Both the position numbers and the translations under genes were made by a program. From NCBI GenBank assembly GCA_903825305.1, contig CAIKAC010000011.1, positions 1 to 64,000 of the forward strand: DNA of 64,000 bases, given 5' to 3'. Shown here one piece after another: positions 8,696 to 16,919 of the stretch (within the stretch, counting starts at the first letter, position 1; every line of letters begins with the position of its first letter). The stretch is from an uncultured Actinomycetes bacterium. GTDB taxonomy: Bacteria > Actinomycetota > Acidimicrobiia > Acidimicrobiales > RAAP-2. The notes under the pieces were generated by a model, which had not been told where the DNA came from, did no database searches, and was given only the letters and a program-made list of their open reading frames with translations.

Positions 8696-8703
8696 CGCCC
8701 TGT

Positions 8704-9597
8704 CTAGACTCGGGCTTCGATAGCGTTCATGAACGCTTGACCTTGACTGAGGTGAGCGAGCACATCTCGCTGTCCCGTGGGGCGCGCCAACATCCACGAA
8801 TGACCGCCTGGAACCCACTGCACCTCGACACCGGTCAGCTGAGAAAACTCATCGGCTGTTTCTGAGGGAATGACATAGTCAAAACACCCCCACTCCCCAA
8901 GCAGCGGAATGCCATGGGCTACGACATGACGGAGTTCATCGCGTTGATCGAGGCTCAGGAGTAATGAGCCAATGGGTAGCGTTCTCGTGGCTCTTCGAAC
9001 GTTTCTTCCAAGATCAGGAACGAGCGAGCGAGCCGTGGCCACCATGCGCCCGACGAGAAGATCAGGCACGTCCATGGTTGCGCGCGAAAGCAACGCAAGT
9101 GCCGGAGCTGCTTCGGGTGCGATGGGCGAGAGTACCCGAGTTATCAGGCCATCTCGGTGTTGCCATGACGGAGTAGCGATACCGGCACGGTAGATAATGC
9201 CAACGATTCGCTCAGGAATTCGTTGCGCGAGCTCGATGGCAATGGAGGCCCCCATGGAGTGACCGATCAACAAGATGCGATCGAAACCCAATTCGTCAGC
9301 CAGCGCTTCAACGCGATCTGCCAACGCAGCCAAGGAAAGCTTGGCCTGGTCCAAGGGAGGACTTGAGCCAAATCCAGGCAGATCGATATTGGCGACCGTC
9401 CATCCGAAACTTCGGGCGAGGTGCTCGCTTTCACGCCGATACATGGCCCCTGATGCGAAGTAGCCATGAATATTGATCACGCCAAAGGCTTGACCGTGGT
9501 GATCGCCATCAATCACGAGCGCATGACATGGAGTGTCATCCACGATGACGCCTACGTGGGTGATGTCAATGATGTGGCTCGTAAGCGAAAAAGGCAC
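8704..9597 (-). CDS. Alpha/beta-fold hydrolase
   Basis: 297 residues. The oxyanion-side motif NIHGYFASG (about 43-51) is followed by a nucleophile elbow GHSMG (about 112-116). A C-terminal GGHSW probably supplies the catalytic His, and an Asp in GCFDYV is the likely acid. This is the usual layout of alpha/beta hydrolases of the esterase/peroxidase-like group; the substrate is unknown. The GTG start at 9597 lies 6 nt after TAGGTT, indicating leaderless translation. It is divergent from the FAD oxidoreductase with only about 60 bp between starts. Its end faces the histidine kinase gene with an 8-nt gap and no room for a terminator. Confidence 0.85.
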   Translation of the reverse strand: MPFSLTSHIIDITHVGVIVDDTPCHALVIDGDHHGQAFGVINIHGYFASGAMYRRESEHLARSFGWTVANIDLPGFGSSPPLDQAKLSLAALADRVEALADELGFDRILLIGHSMGASIAIELAQRIPERIVGIIYRAGIATPSWQHRDGLITRVLSPIAPEAAPALALLSRATMDVPDLLVGRMVATARSLVPDLGRNVRRATRTLPIGSLLLSLDQRDELRHVVAHGIPLLGEWGCFDYVIPSETADEFSQLTGVEVQWVPGGHSWMLARPTGQRDVLAHLSQGQAFMNAIEARV

Positions 9598-9603
9598 AGC
9601 GCC

Positions 9604-9609
9604 AACCTA
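9604..9609 (-). promoter_or_regulatory. -10 box TAGGTT for leaderless hydrolase gene
   Basis: TAGGTT on the minus strand, then 6 nt, then the GTG at 9597. No ribosome binding site. Confidence 0.55.
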
Positions 9610-9646
9610 GTGATGGATGAGTGGCGGTATCGGTCATGGTCGCCTC

Positions 9647-9652
9647 TAAGTT
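9647..9652 (+). promoter_or_regulatory. -10 box TAAGTT for leaderless FAD oxidoreductase gene
   Basis: TAAGTT, 6 nt (GGTGCC), then the GTG at 9659. It forms a compact divergent promoter pair with the TAGGTT box at 9604-9609. Confidence 0.55.
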
Positions 9653-9658
9653 GGTGCC

Positions 9659-10867
9659 GTGCTCGGAGGATCAGTCATTGTTGTTGGAGCTGGAGTCGCG
9701 GGATTGCGCTGCGCTCAGGTTCTGAATGCCGCTGGCACTGATGTGGTGCTCATTGAACAATCCGATCGAGTGGGCGGTCGCGTCGCGAGTGATGTGATTG
9801 ACGGCTACACCATCGATCGTGGATTCCAAGTGCTGAATCCGGCGTATCCCCAGGTGCGTCGAGCCCTTGACGTGAAAGCCCTTGAGCTCAAGGCCTTCTC
9901 AGCCGAAGTGGTCCTTGCTCAAGGTGGGCGCTTTGATCGACTTGGCGACCCTCGACGTGCGCCGAGCGCGGCGCTGCAGTCCTTGGTGTCGGGGCCAGGT
10001 ACAAGGATGAGTCGCCTCCGATTCGCGGCCTTGGCAGCTCGCTTGGCTGTGAGCCAACCACAGCGATGGGCGATTGCTCCACACTTATCTGCTCGGCAGT
10101 GGCTGGAGTCCCAAGGGGTTGACCAGAAAACCATCGATGAACTCATTGCCCCGTTTCTTGCTGGGGTACTGCTCGAAAGCGACCTTGATACCGATGCCAT
10201 GTCGACGGCGCTGTTTATTCGCGCCTTTATGCGCGGTTCCCCAGCGGTGCCTCATGCAGGCATGGGAGCCATTTCAGAACAGTTGGCTCAGCGCTTAGCG
10301 CGAACACAAATCATCACCAATTGCACCGTGACGCACGTTCGCGCTCAGTCGGTAGAGACGTCTCACGGGCCGATGCGCGCTGATCAGGTGGTGCTCGCGG
10401 TGTCTGCTGGGGCGCTGGCGCATCTTGGCTTTGCTGCCCCATCGCAACGCTGCGTCACCACGTGGTGGCTTGCCGGTCATGAAGGATCGCGCCACGGCTC
10501 TCGGCTGGTGGTTGATCGAGCAGGTTCTGGTTTTACCAACTCGCTGGAACTCACCGCGGCAGCGCCACGCTATGCACCCCGTGGGAGCCACCTCTTTGCA
10601 ATCTCGGCCAACGGCAGACGATTTATGACTGATCACGATGTCCGCCGAGTGTGCGCTTTGCTTCATGGGCTCGATGAACGGACCCTTGAGGTGGTGAGCG
10701 TTAGCGAAGTGCTTGATGCCCTTCCCGTCATGGCACCTGGGACGTCCATTCGCCCGAGTATTGAGCGAGATGGCATCGTGCTTGCGGGCGACGTGGTGGC
10801 GACGCCGTCGCTCCAAGGAGCTATGGCTTCGGGGGAACGAGCGGCAAAGGTTGTCTTAGCGAGCTGA
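9659..10867 (+). CDS. FAD-dependent oxidoreductase, amine oxidase/phytoene desaturase-like
   Basis: 402 residues. The N-terminal dinucleotide-binding motif VIVVGAGVAGLRCAQ (4-18) ends with an acidic strand (LIEQ) and is followed by the RVGGRV motif typical of the amine oxidase/carotenoid desaturase superfamily. A C-terminal FAD motif (GIVLAGDVVATPSLQGAMASG) closes the domain. Substrate unknown; neighbours give no pathway. The GTG start follows TAAGTT by 6 nt, so the mRNA is probably leaderless. The 3' end overlaps the convergent DNA methyltransferase gene by 12 nt. Confidence 0.87.
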   Translation: MLGGSVIVVGAGVAGLRCAQVLNAAGTDVVLIEQSDRVGGRVASDVIDGYTIDRGFQVLNPAYPQVRRALDVKALELKAFSAEVVLAQGGRFDRLGDPRRAPSAALQSLVSGPGTRMSRLRFAALAARLAVSQPQRWAIAPHLSARQWLESQGVDQKTIDELIAPFLAGVLLESDLDTDAMSTALFIRAFMRGSPAVPHAGMGAISEQLAQRLARTQIITNCTVTHVRAQSVETSHGPMRADQVVLAVSAGALAHLGFAAPSQRCVTTWWLAGHEGSRHGSRLVVDRAGSGFTNSLELTAAAPRYAPRGSHLFAISANGRRFMTDHDVRRVCALLHGLDERTLEVVSVSEVLDALPVMAPGTSIRPSIERDGIVLAGDVVATPSLQGAMASGERAAKVVLAS

Positions 10868-11329
10868 TTCGAGTTCGAGCAAGCCTCGCTTGACATCGAG
10901 ACCGCCACTAAAGCCACCGACGCCGTTACGGCTCAGTACGCGATGGCAGGGGACGATGATGGGAAGGGGATTCCTCCCCAATGCTTGCCCCACGGCACGA
11001 CTCGCCCGAGGATGTCCTATTTCGGTGGCGAGACCCTGGTAGGTCGTAGTTGCCCCATAGGGCACGTGGGCGACACCATTCCAGACTCGTTGCTGAAACG
11101 CAGTTCCACTGCTTGCAAGTGGGAGTGAAAAGGTTCGACGTGTGCCAGCGAAGTATTCGCTGAGTTGCTCAGCGGCTTTGCGCAAGAGAGCGTTGGGATG
11201 TTTCGTGATCTCATCCTTGAGCTCATCGGGAAACAAGATGCGTTCAATAGCATCTGAACTTCCAAGGATTGCCATCGTTCCCCACGGAGAGGAGACGAGC
11301 ACGCTGTAATCGGAGTTAGTGGGCTGCAC
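10856..11329 (-). CDS. ogt: Methylated-DNA--protein-cysteine S-methyltransferase
   Basis: Suicidal repair protein that removes alkyl groups from O6-alkylguanine onto its own Cys. The active-site motif PCHRV is present, with downstream NGVGGFSGGL and upstream FQQRVWNGVAHVPYG, the normal order for the catalytic domain. Predicted 157 residues when started at the GTG at 11329, whose first codons overlap the end of the upstream MFS gene; the frame extends further upstream but reads as low-complexity Arg/Ser and is not credible. A second GTG about eight codons later is an alternative. It overlaps the convergent oxidoreductase gene by 12 nt. Confidence 0.9.
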   Translation of the reverse strand: MQPTNSDYSVLVSSPWGTMAILGSSDAIERILFPDELKDEITKHPNALLRKAAEQLSEYFAGTRRTFSLPLASSGTAFQQRVWNGVAHVPYGATTTYQGLATEIGHPRASRAVGQALGRNPLPIIVPCHRVLSRNGVGGFSGGLDVKRGLLELESAR

Positions 11330-12806
11330 TATTCGCCGCCGCGAGCGCCTGTGCTCCAGCCATGGAACGAGGAATCGTAAAGGTGGTGATGAGGCCGAGG
11401 GTGCAGACACAACCCGCAATGATGAAGGCCACGGAGTAGCCGTGCGTGAGCGCCACGCGAGCCGCCTGGGTCGTTGGCGAGTAGATAAGGCGGTGGGCGA
11501 TGGCGCCACCACCGAGTTGTTTGAGCGAAGCATCGACCGCTACCGTGGCCAAGATGGCCAAAGCCAAGGAGCCACCGATTTGTCGGGCGCTATTCAGGAC
11601 ACCTGAGGCCAAGCCAGCTTGGGCGTGTCCGACACTTGATGTGGCCACCGCAGCCAAGGGGCTAAACAGCAAACCAAGGGCAAAGGCAATCATCACCGCC
11701 GGTCCGAACACGTCTACCCAATACTTGCCAGAAGCGGTGAGGAAACTCAGCCAAAAGAAGCCCACTGCGGCAAAGGTGGTGCCAGCCAGAATGATTTTCC
11801 ACGGACCGAGTTTTGGCATCGCCCGTCCCGTGAGTTGAGCGCCGATGATGATGGCTGCCGCCATGGGGGCGAATGCAAATCCGGTTCTCAGTGCGCTCAT
11901 GCCGAGGATTTCTTGGAGATAGAGCGTGAGGAAGTACCACATGGAGAAGAAGGCGCCACCAATCAAGAACATCACCAAGTTCGATCCATTGACGTAGCGG
12001 TTGTTGAAGAAGGAGAACGAGACGAGCGGATCTTTGGCCACGAACTGTTCTACCAATGCAAAGGCAATGAGTAACGCGAAGCCAATCGCCAAGGTGAGCA
12101 TCGTGGTTGATGATCCCCATGCGTGGGTGTCGGTGTTGACAATGGCGTAGACCACGGTCGAAAGACCTGCAGTAACCAATACCGCTCCCGGAACATCAAG
12201 CTTGCGTCCCGGGGTGTGGGTGGCCAATTCGGGCAAGTAAACAACGGCGGCAATGCTGAGCAAGATGCCGATCGGCACGTTAATGAAGAGCACCCAGCGC
12301 CACGAGAGGAGTGACGTCAGCACCCCACCAAGCAAGGTGCCCACGGCACCGCCGGCGCCACCCATGGCGCCCCAAGCCCCGAGCGCTTTGGGAAGACGCG
12401 GCCCTCGGAAGGTAGTGATGATGATGGTCAGTGTTGCTGGCGAGAGGACGGCCCCACCAAGTCCTTGGGCCACTCGAGCTCCCGTCAGCATGTTGGACGA
12501 CACGGCGAAGCCGCCAATCAGACTCGTGAGCGAGAACAAGATCACACCGAAGAGAAATACGCGACGGCGACCATAAATGTCCGCTGCTCGGCCTCCAAGG
12601 AGCAAGAAGCCGGCAAAGCTCAACACATAGGCATTAACCACCCACTGAAGTCCCGTTGGTGAGTAGTGGAGGGCTCGTCCAATGGATGGGAGAGCCACGT
12701 TCACTACCGAGACATCAAGCACCACCATGAACTGTGCAACGCAGGCAATGGCCAAAATGATGGAATCACGGCGTTTTGTATCGGGAGAAGTTTCGGGCGA
12801 AGACAT
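11316..12806 (-). CDS. MFS drug exporter, DHA2 (EmrB/QacA) family, 14 helices
   Basis: About 496 residues with 14 predicted membrane helices. N-terminal motif D1 is visible as LDVSVVNVALPSIG, motif A as GGRAADIYGRRR, and antiporter motif C as the Gly-rich GAVGTLLGGVL. The family exports hydrophobic drugs or toxic compounds by proton antiport; the real substrate is unknown. A nominal ATG lies at 12818, but TATGAT, a near-consensus -10 box, overlaps it and lies 7 nt before the second ATG at 12806, so I take 12806 as a leaderless start. The DNA methyltransferase gene follows with a small overlap, which may link export and repair of alkylating damage. Confidence 0.92.
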   Translation of the reverse strand: MSSPETSPDTKRRDSIILAIACVAQFMVVLDVSVVNVALPSIGRALHYSPTGLQWVVNAYVLSFAGFLLLGGRAADIYGRRRVFLFGVILFSLTSLIGGFAVSSNMLTGARVAQGLGGAVLSPATLTIIITTFRGPRLPKALGAWGAMGGAGGAVGTLLGGVLTSLLSWRWVLFINVPIGILLSIAAVVYLPELATHTPGRKLDVPGAVLVTAGLSTVVYAIVNTDTHAWGSSTTMLTLAIGFALLIAFALVEQFVAKDPLVSFSFFNNRYVNGSNLVMFLIGGAFFSMWYFLTLYLQEILGMSALRTGFAFAPMAAAIIIGAQLTGRAMPKLGPWKIILAGTTFAAVGFFWLSFLTASGKYWVDVFGPAVMIAFALGLLFSPLAAVATSSVGHAQAGLASGVLNSARQIGGSLALAILATVAVDASLKQLGGGAIAHRLIYSPTTQAARVALTHGYSVAFIIAGCVCTLGLITTFTIPRSMAGAQALAAANSAAH

Positions 12807-12813
12807 GGCGCAG

Positions 12814-12819
12814 ATCATA
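12814..12819 (-). promoter_or_regulatory. -10 box TATGAT for leaderless MFS gene
   Basis: TATGAT (minus strand) differs from TATAAT at one base and ends 7 nt before the ATG at 12806. Confidence 0.55.
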
Positions 12820-12905
12820 AGAGCCGAATCTCACTCTTCAGACGGAGAGCACCCCTCTGGAGGAAAAAGTTTCGCTTGGGGCCAGATACCTGCTAAATAT
12901 CTTCA

Positions 12906-14072
12906 ATGATCATTGCCGTTCCAAGAGAGTCGCGGAGCGGGGAGACTCGAGTTTCCCTGGTTCCCGAAGTCGTGAAAAAGTTGGTTGCATCGGGAGCCGA
13001 CGTAGTTGTGGAGTCGGGTGCTGGCGATGCCGCAACCTTCACCGACGAGGCCTACCGAGAGGTGGGCGCACGGATTGCGAACTCCACCGCCGAAGCGGTC
13101 TCACAGGCTGACGTCATTGCCAAGGTGAACGCTCCCACGCCAGAAGAAGTCGCGAACTACCGTGACGGCGTCCTCGTGATGAGCTTCTTCCAAATCGCTG
13201 CGGGTCTCGAGGCTCTGCGGGCATTGGCTGCAAAACGAGCCACCGTGGTGAGTTTTGATTTGCTTCCTCGAATCAGCCGAGCCCAGTCCATGGATGCCTT
13301 GAGTTCTCAAGCCTTGGTATCGGGATATCGGGCTGGCCTTGAAGCCGCACAACGCCAAACCAAGTTCTTCCCCATGTTCATGACGGCTGCTGGCACCATT
13401 CCGCCGGCCAAGGTATTGGTCATGGGAGTTGGCGTGGCGGGCCTTCAGGCCATTGCTACCGCCAAGCGACTCGGTGCTCAGGTACTGGCCTATGACGTAA
13501 GAAGCGCTGCGAAAGAAGAAGCCGAAAGTTTGGGTGCCAAGTTCTTGGACCTTGGCGTCACGGCAGAAGGCGCTGGCGGTTACGCCCGTGAGTTGTCAGC
13601 CGAAGAACTTGCAGCGCAACAAGCAGCACTGGCTAAGCAAATTTCTGCCTGCGATGTCGTGATCACCACAGCGGCCGTTCCCGGTCGCAAGGCCCCCATC
13701 TTGGTCACGGCCGCGATGGTTGATGACATGGGCCCTGGTTCAGTCATCGTGGACATGGCCGCGGACGGTGGCGGTAACTGTGAAGTGACCGTTGCAGGCG
13801 AAGCCATTCGTCGTGGTCACTGCACGGTCGTGGGCCTTACCAACCCACCTGCTTCCATGCCAACGCACGCCAGTGCGCTCTTTGCCCGGAACGTTTCGAA
13901 TTTGCTGGAACTCTTCACCGCTGAGAATTCCGTCGCTCCTGACTGGGAGGACGAAATTGTTATTGGCACCACGATCTTGCGAGATGGTGAAGCTGCTAAC
14001 GCCACGGCTGCTGAAGCTCTTGGTGTTGCTCACCAGCCAATTACTGTCCCTGCAACCCCTGAGGAGGCTTAA
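12906..14072 (+). CDS. pntAA: NAD(P) transhydrogenase subunit alpha part 1 (NAD-binding domain)
   Basis: 388-residue soluble domain I of the proton-translocating transhydrogenase. The N-terminal PRESRSGETRVSLVP and the family signature RISRAQSMDALSSQA (about 123-137) are present, as is a Rossmann motif VMGVGVAGLQAIATAKRLG (about 171-189) that binds NAD(H). It exchanges hydride between NADH and NADP+ using the proton gradient. The ATG follows an AT-rich TAAATA box by 6 nt, so it may also be leaderless. Next come the small membrane subunit (5 nt downstream) and pntB, the three-gene form common in actinobacteria and alphaproteobacteria. Confidence 0.95.
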   Translation: MIIAVPRESRSGETRVSLVPEVVKKLVASGADVVVESGAGDAATFTDEAYREVGARIANSTAEAVSQADVIAKVNAPTPEEVANYRDGVLVMSFFQIAAGLEALRALAAKRATVVSFDLLPRISRAQSMDALSSQALVSGYRAGLEAAQRQTKFFPMFMTAAGTIPPAKVLVMGVGVAGLQAIATAKRLGAQVLAYDVRSAAKEEAESLGAKFLDLGVTAEGAGGYARELSAEELAAQQAALAKQISACDVVITTAAVPGRKAPILVTAAMVDDMGPGSVIVDMAADGGGNCEVTVAGEAIRRGHCTVVGLTNPPASMPTHASALFARNVSNLLELFTAENSVAPDWEDEIVIGTTILRDGEAANATAAEALGVAHQPITVPATPEEA

Positions 14073-14077
14073 TCACC

Positions 14078-14392
14078 ATGGGTAACCCACTGCTCGTTTA
14101 CTTAACGGTATTCATCCTGTCGATTTTTGTCGGCATCGAGGTGATCTCAAAAGTCCCCTCCATCTTGCACACGCCATTGATGTCGGGCTCAAACGCCATT
14201 CACGGTGTGATCATCGTCGGATCAATGATTGTCCTCGGCAATGCGACCACGACGCCAGAGACCATTCTGGGCTTCGTCGCGATGATTCTCGCAACCTTGA
14301 ATGTGGTGGGTGGCTTCACGGTTACCGACCGCATGTTGGGCATGTTCAAGACCAAGCCTGCTGATCGCAAGAAGCAGGAGGTGGGTCAATGA
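14078..14392 (+). CDS. pntAB: NAD(P) transhydrogenase subunit alpha part 2 (membrane)
   Basis: 104 residues with three predicted membrane helices (about 7-24, 42-55, 63-83) and a basic tail. This is the small split membrane part of PntA, forming the proton channel with the PntB helices. The helix segment SNAIHGVIIVG contains a conserved His seen in this family. A GAGGAGG site lies inside the end of pntAA, about 11 nt before the ATG. The stop overlaps the pntB start by 4 nt (ATGA), so the subunits are translated together. Confidence 0.93.
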   Translation: MGNPLLVYLTVFILSIFVGIEVISKVPSILHTPLMSGSNAIHGVIIVGSMIVLGNATTTPETILGFVAMILATLNVVGGFTVTDRMLGMFKTKPADRKKQEVGQ

Positions 14393-15783
14393 TGGTCGCA
14401 CAAGTAATTGCTCGCGGAACGGTCCTCGAGCTGTGTTACCTCTTCGCCGGTATCACCTTCATCCTGGCCCTCAAGGGCCTTTCGAACCCCAAGCGGGCTC
14501 GCAACGGAAACTTCCTAGCCATGCTGGGTATGGCCGTTGCCATCGGCGCGACCTTCTTCCAGCCGCACCTGCACCACATCTTGTTGATTGTGATTGCCAT
14601 GGTGATTGGTGCCGTCATTGGTATTCCAACGTCGCGCTTCGTCAAGATGACGGCCATGCCTCAATTGGTGGCGATTTTCAACGGAGTGGGTGGTGGGGCA
14701 GCAGCGCTGGTCTCCATCACGGAGTTCATCAGCCACAACCCCAAAGAACAGGCGACCTACGTCGTTCTTGAGGTACTGCTCGGCGTGTTGATCGGTACGG
14801 TGTCGTTCTCGGGTTCGGCCATTGCCTTCATCAAGCTTCAAGAACTCATCACCGGGCGCCCCATTACCTATCCGGGCCAAAAGGTTGTCAATGCCCTGCT
14901 GGGCCTCGTGGCCATTGCCTTGATCATCGCCGTCTTGATCACCTCATCGACTGCGCTGCTCTGGATCTTGTTGGCCGTGAGTTTCGTGATCGGCATTGCA
15001 GTCGTCTTGCCCATCGGTGGAGCTGACGTTCCGGTATTGATCTCACTGCTGAACTCACTGACGGGTCTGGCCGTTGCTGCCTCTGGTTTCACCTTGGGCA
15101 ACAACGTGTTGATCATCGCCGGTACTTTGGTCGGCGCATCGGGTCTCTTGCTCACGCAAATGATGTGCAAGGCCATGGGTCGCAGTTTGCCCAACATCTT
15201 GTTCAGTGCCTTTGGTTCGGCCGTCACCTCAAGCGGTGGCGCTGGCGTCGAGCGCCCGGTTCGTTCAGCCTCGGCTGAGGACATTGGCGTGATGCTCTCC
15301 TATGCCTCGAAGGTTGCCATCATTCCCGGTTATGGCCTTGCTGTGGCACAGGCTCAGCACACCATTCGCGAACTCGCTGACGAACTCGAAGCCAAGGGTA
15401 TTGACGTGTTCTACGCCATTCACCCGGTTGCTGGTCGTATGCCAGGTCACATGAACGTGTTGCTCGCTGAAGCCAATGTGCCCTATGAGAAGTTGCTCGA
15501 AATGGACGAGGCGAACCCGCAGTTGAGCCAATGTGACGTTGCCTTAGTTGTCGGCGCCAACGACACGGTGAACCCGGCCGCTCGAGAAGCTGGTAGCCCA
15601 ATTTCGGGTATGCCCATCATCAATGCTGACGAGGCTGGATCCGTCATCTTCCTCAAGCGGTCGATGCGCCCAGGCTTCGCTGGTATCGACAACGAGCTTC
15701 TCTACAACGAGAAGACCACGTTGCTCTTTGGTGACGCGAAGGAATCGCTCACCAAATTGGTGGCGTCAGTTCACGCTTCCTAA
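14389..15783 (+). CDS. pntB: NAD(P) transhydrogenase subunit beta
   Basis: 464 residues. About nine membrane helices occupy residues 1-280, then the NADP(H)-binding domain III containing IIPGYGLAVAQAQH (about 305-318), VAGRMPGHMNVLLAEA and VGANDTVNPAA. These are the standard PntB NADP-binding motifs. Together with pntAA and pntAB it forms the membrane transhydrogenase supplying NADPH. The ATG (followed by a second ATG) overlaps the pntAB stop. The stop codon overlaps the convergent aldo/keto reductase stop by exactly 4 nt (CTAA). Confidence 0.96.
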   Translation: MMVAQVIARGTVLELCYLFAGITFILALKGLSNPKRARNGNFLAMLGMAVAIGATFFQPHLHHILLIVIAMVIGAVIGIPTSRFVKMTAMPQLVAIFNGVGGGAAALVSITEFISHNPKEQATYVVLEVLLGVLIGTVSFSGSAIAFIKLQELITGRPITYPGQKVVNALLGLVAIALIIAVLITSSTALLWILLAVSFVIGIAVVLPIGGADVPVLISLLNSLTGLAVAASGFTLGNNVLIIAGTLVGASGLLLTQMMCKAMGRSLPNILFSAFGSAVTSSGGAGVERPVRSASAEDIGVMLSYASKVAIIPGYGLAVAQAQHTIRELADELEAKGIDVFYAIHPVAGRMPGHMNVLLAEANVPYEKLLEMDEANPQLSQCDVALVVGANDTVNPAAREAGSPISGMPIINADEAGSVIFLKRSMRPGFAGIDNELLYNEKTTLLFGDAKESLTKLVASVHAS

Positions 15784-16703
15784 AGGGTGAGGGCGGCACT
15801 CGCCGCATCAAGTTCGGCAATGACATCAAGGCTCAATTCCGTGACGGAATTGGCGTTAATGGCAACCTGCTCTGGAGTCGATGCTCCGGCAATCACCGAG
15901 GAGACGCACTGCTTCGCGGCGAGCCATGAGAATGCCAAGGTCACCATGTCGATCCCGCAGGACTCGCTGACCACGCGGATTCGCTCGACGGCGTCAAGCA
16001 AAGCGTCAGAAAGCCAGAGCGCCGTGCGTTCCGATGGCATGAGGGCGAGCCGAGTGCCTGCCGGTAACTCGCTTCCTTTTTGGTACTTACCCGTCAATAA
16101 GCCGTTGGCTAAGGGGTAGTAAGGCAGCAGTCCAATGCCGTTGGCTTCTAACACTTCGGTCAAGCCTTGCTCAGGTTCTCTGAAGAGCAGTGAGTAGTGG
16201 TTTTGGACTGAGACGAATGGTGGGGTCCCGATGGCATTGGCTTCGAGCAGCATCGCCGGTGTGAAATTGGAACAGCCAATTTCTCGCACCAAACCTTCAG
16301 CGACGAGCTCGCTGAGCGCCCCCATGGTTTCTGAAATGGGTGTGTTCACGTCAGGGGCGTGGAGTTGATAGAGATCGATGTAGTCAGTGCCCAAGCGTTC
16401 AAGACTTCGCGTCAATGCATGCCTGATGTATGCATGCGACGCACCACCAGGCTCGTCGTCATAGGGGATGCCGAACTTGGTGGCTACAAGGACGTCGCTT
16501 CGACGAGAAGCAAGGGCGCGACCGAGGAACACCTCAGAATTGGTATTGCCATAAATGTCGGCTGTGTCAAAGAAGGTGATGCCGTGATCAATGGCGGCAT
16601 GGACGACACGATCGGTGGCCGCTTGGTCGAGGCGGCCACCGAAGTTGTTGCACCCAAGGCCAACGACCGAAGGGTTGAGTGAGCCAAGGGGACGGTGCTG
16701 CAT
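15780..16703 (-). CDS. Aldo/keto reductase
   Basis: 307-residue (beta/alpha)8 NADPH-dependent oxidoreductase. The catalytic tetrad is visible: Asp and Tyr in FFDTADIYG (about 44-52), Lys in ATKFG (about 75) and His in YQLHAPD (about 112). SNFTPA and the C-terminal VIAGASTPEQV cofactor-binding motif are also present. Most similar to the large bacterial AKR group with broad carbonyl substrates; physiological substrate unknown. AGGAGC lies 6 nt before the ATG. A 216-nt intergenic region separates it from the divergent ABC1 kinase gene. Confidence 0.92.
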   Translation of the reverse strand: MQHRPLGSLNPSVVGLGCNNFGGRLDQAATDRVVHAAIDHGITFFDTADIYGNTNSEVFLGRALASRRSDVLVATKFGIPYDDEPGGASHAYIRHALTRSLERLGTDYIDLYQLHAPDVNTPISETMGALSELVAEGLVREIGCSNFTPAMLLEANAIGTPPFVSVQNHYSLLFREPEQGLTEVLEANGIGLLPYYPLANGLLTGKYQKGSELPAGTRLALMPSERTALWLSDALLDAVERIRVVSESCGIDMVTLAFSWLAAKQCVSSVIAGASTPEQVAINANSVTELSLDVIAELDAASAALTL

Positions 16704-16907
16704 GGTGTTGCTCCTGATTAGGTCGGACGATTCAGGTGAGTTTGATACCTAAGCCACCGTCCTTTTGGGTGACGTCGGCAGTAGTGGTCGGGCTCGTTAT
16801 CAAGCAGCCCCAATTGGTCATGGTGCGTTCGCGTTACCTGTTCAGGGTATCGCCCAGTCGTGCACCGTGGGATTAGGCGCCAGAGTTTGATCGACTGAAC
16901 TCACCCG

Positions 16908-16913
16908 TAGGCT
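16908..16913 (+). promoter_or_regulatory. -10 box TAGGCT for leaderless ABC1 kinase gene
   Basis: TAGGCT, 6 nt (GAAACG), then the GTG at 16920; no ribosome binding site. The rest of the 16704-16919 intergenic stretch shows no further clear signal. Confidence 0.55.
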
Positions 16914-16919
16914 GAAACG

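Noticed and set aside
11330-11533. N-terminal extension of the O6-alkylguanine methyltransferase
   Set aside because: The frame overlaps the MFS gene and gives Ser/Arg-rich low-complexity sequence without homology to the family.
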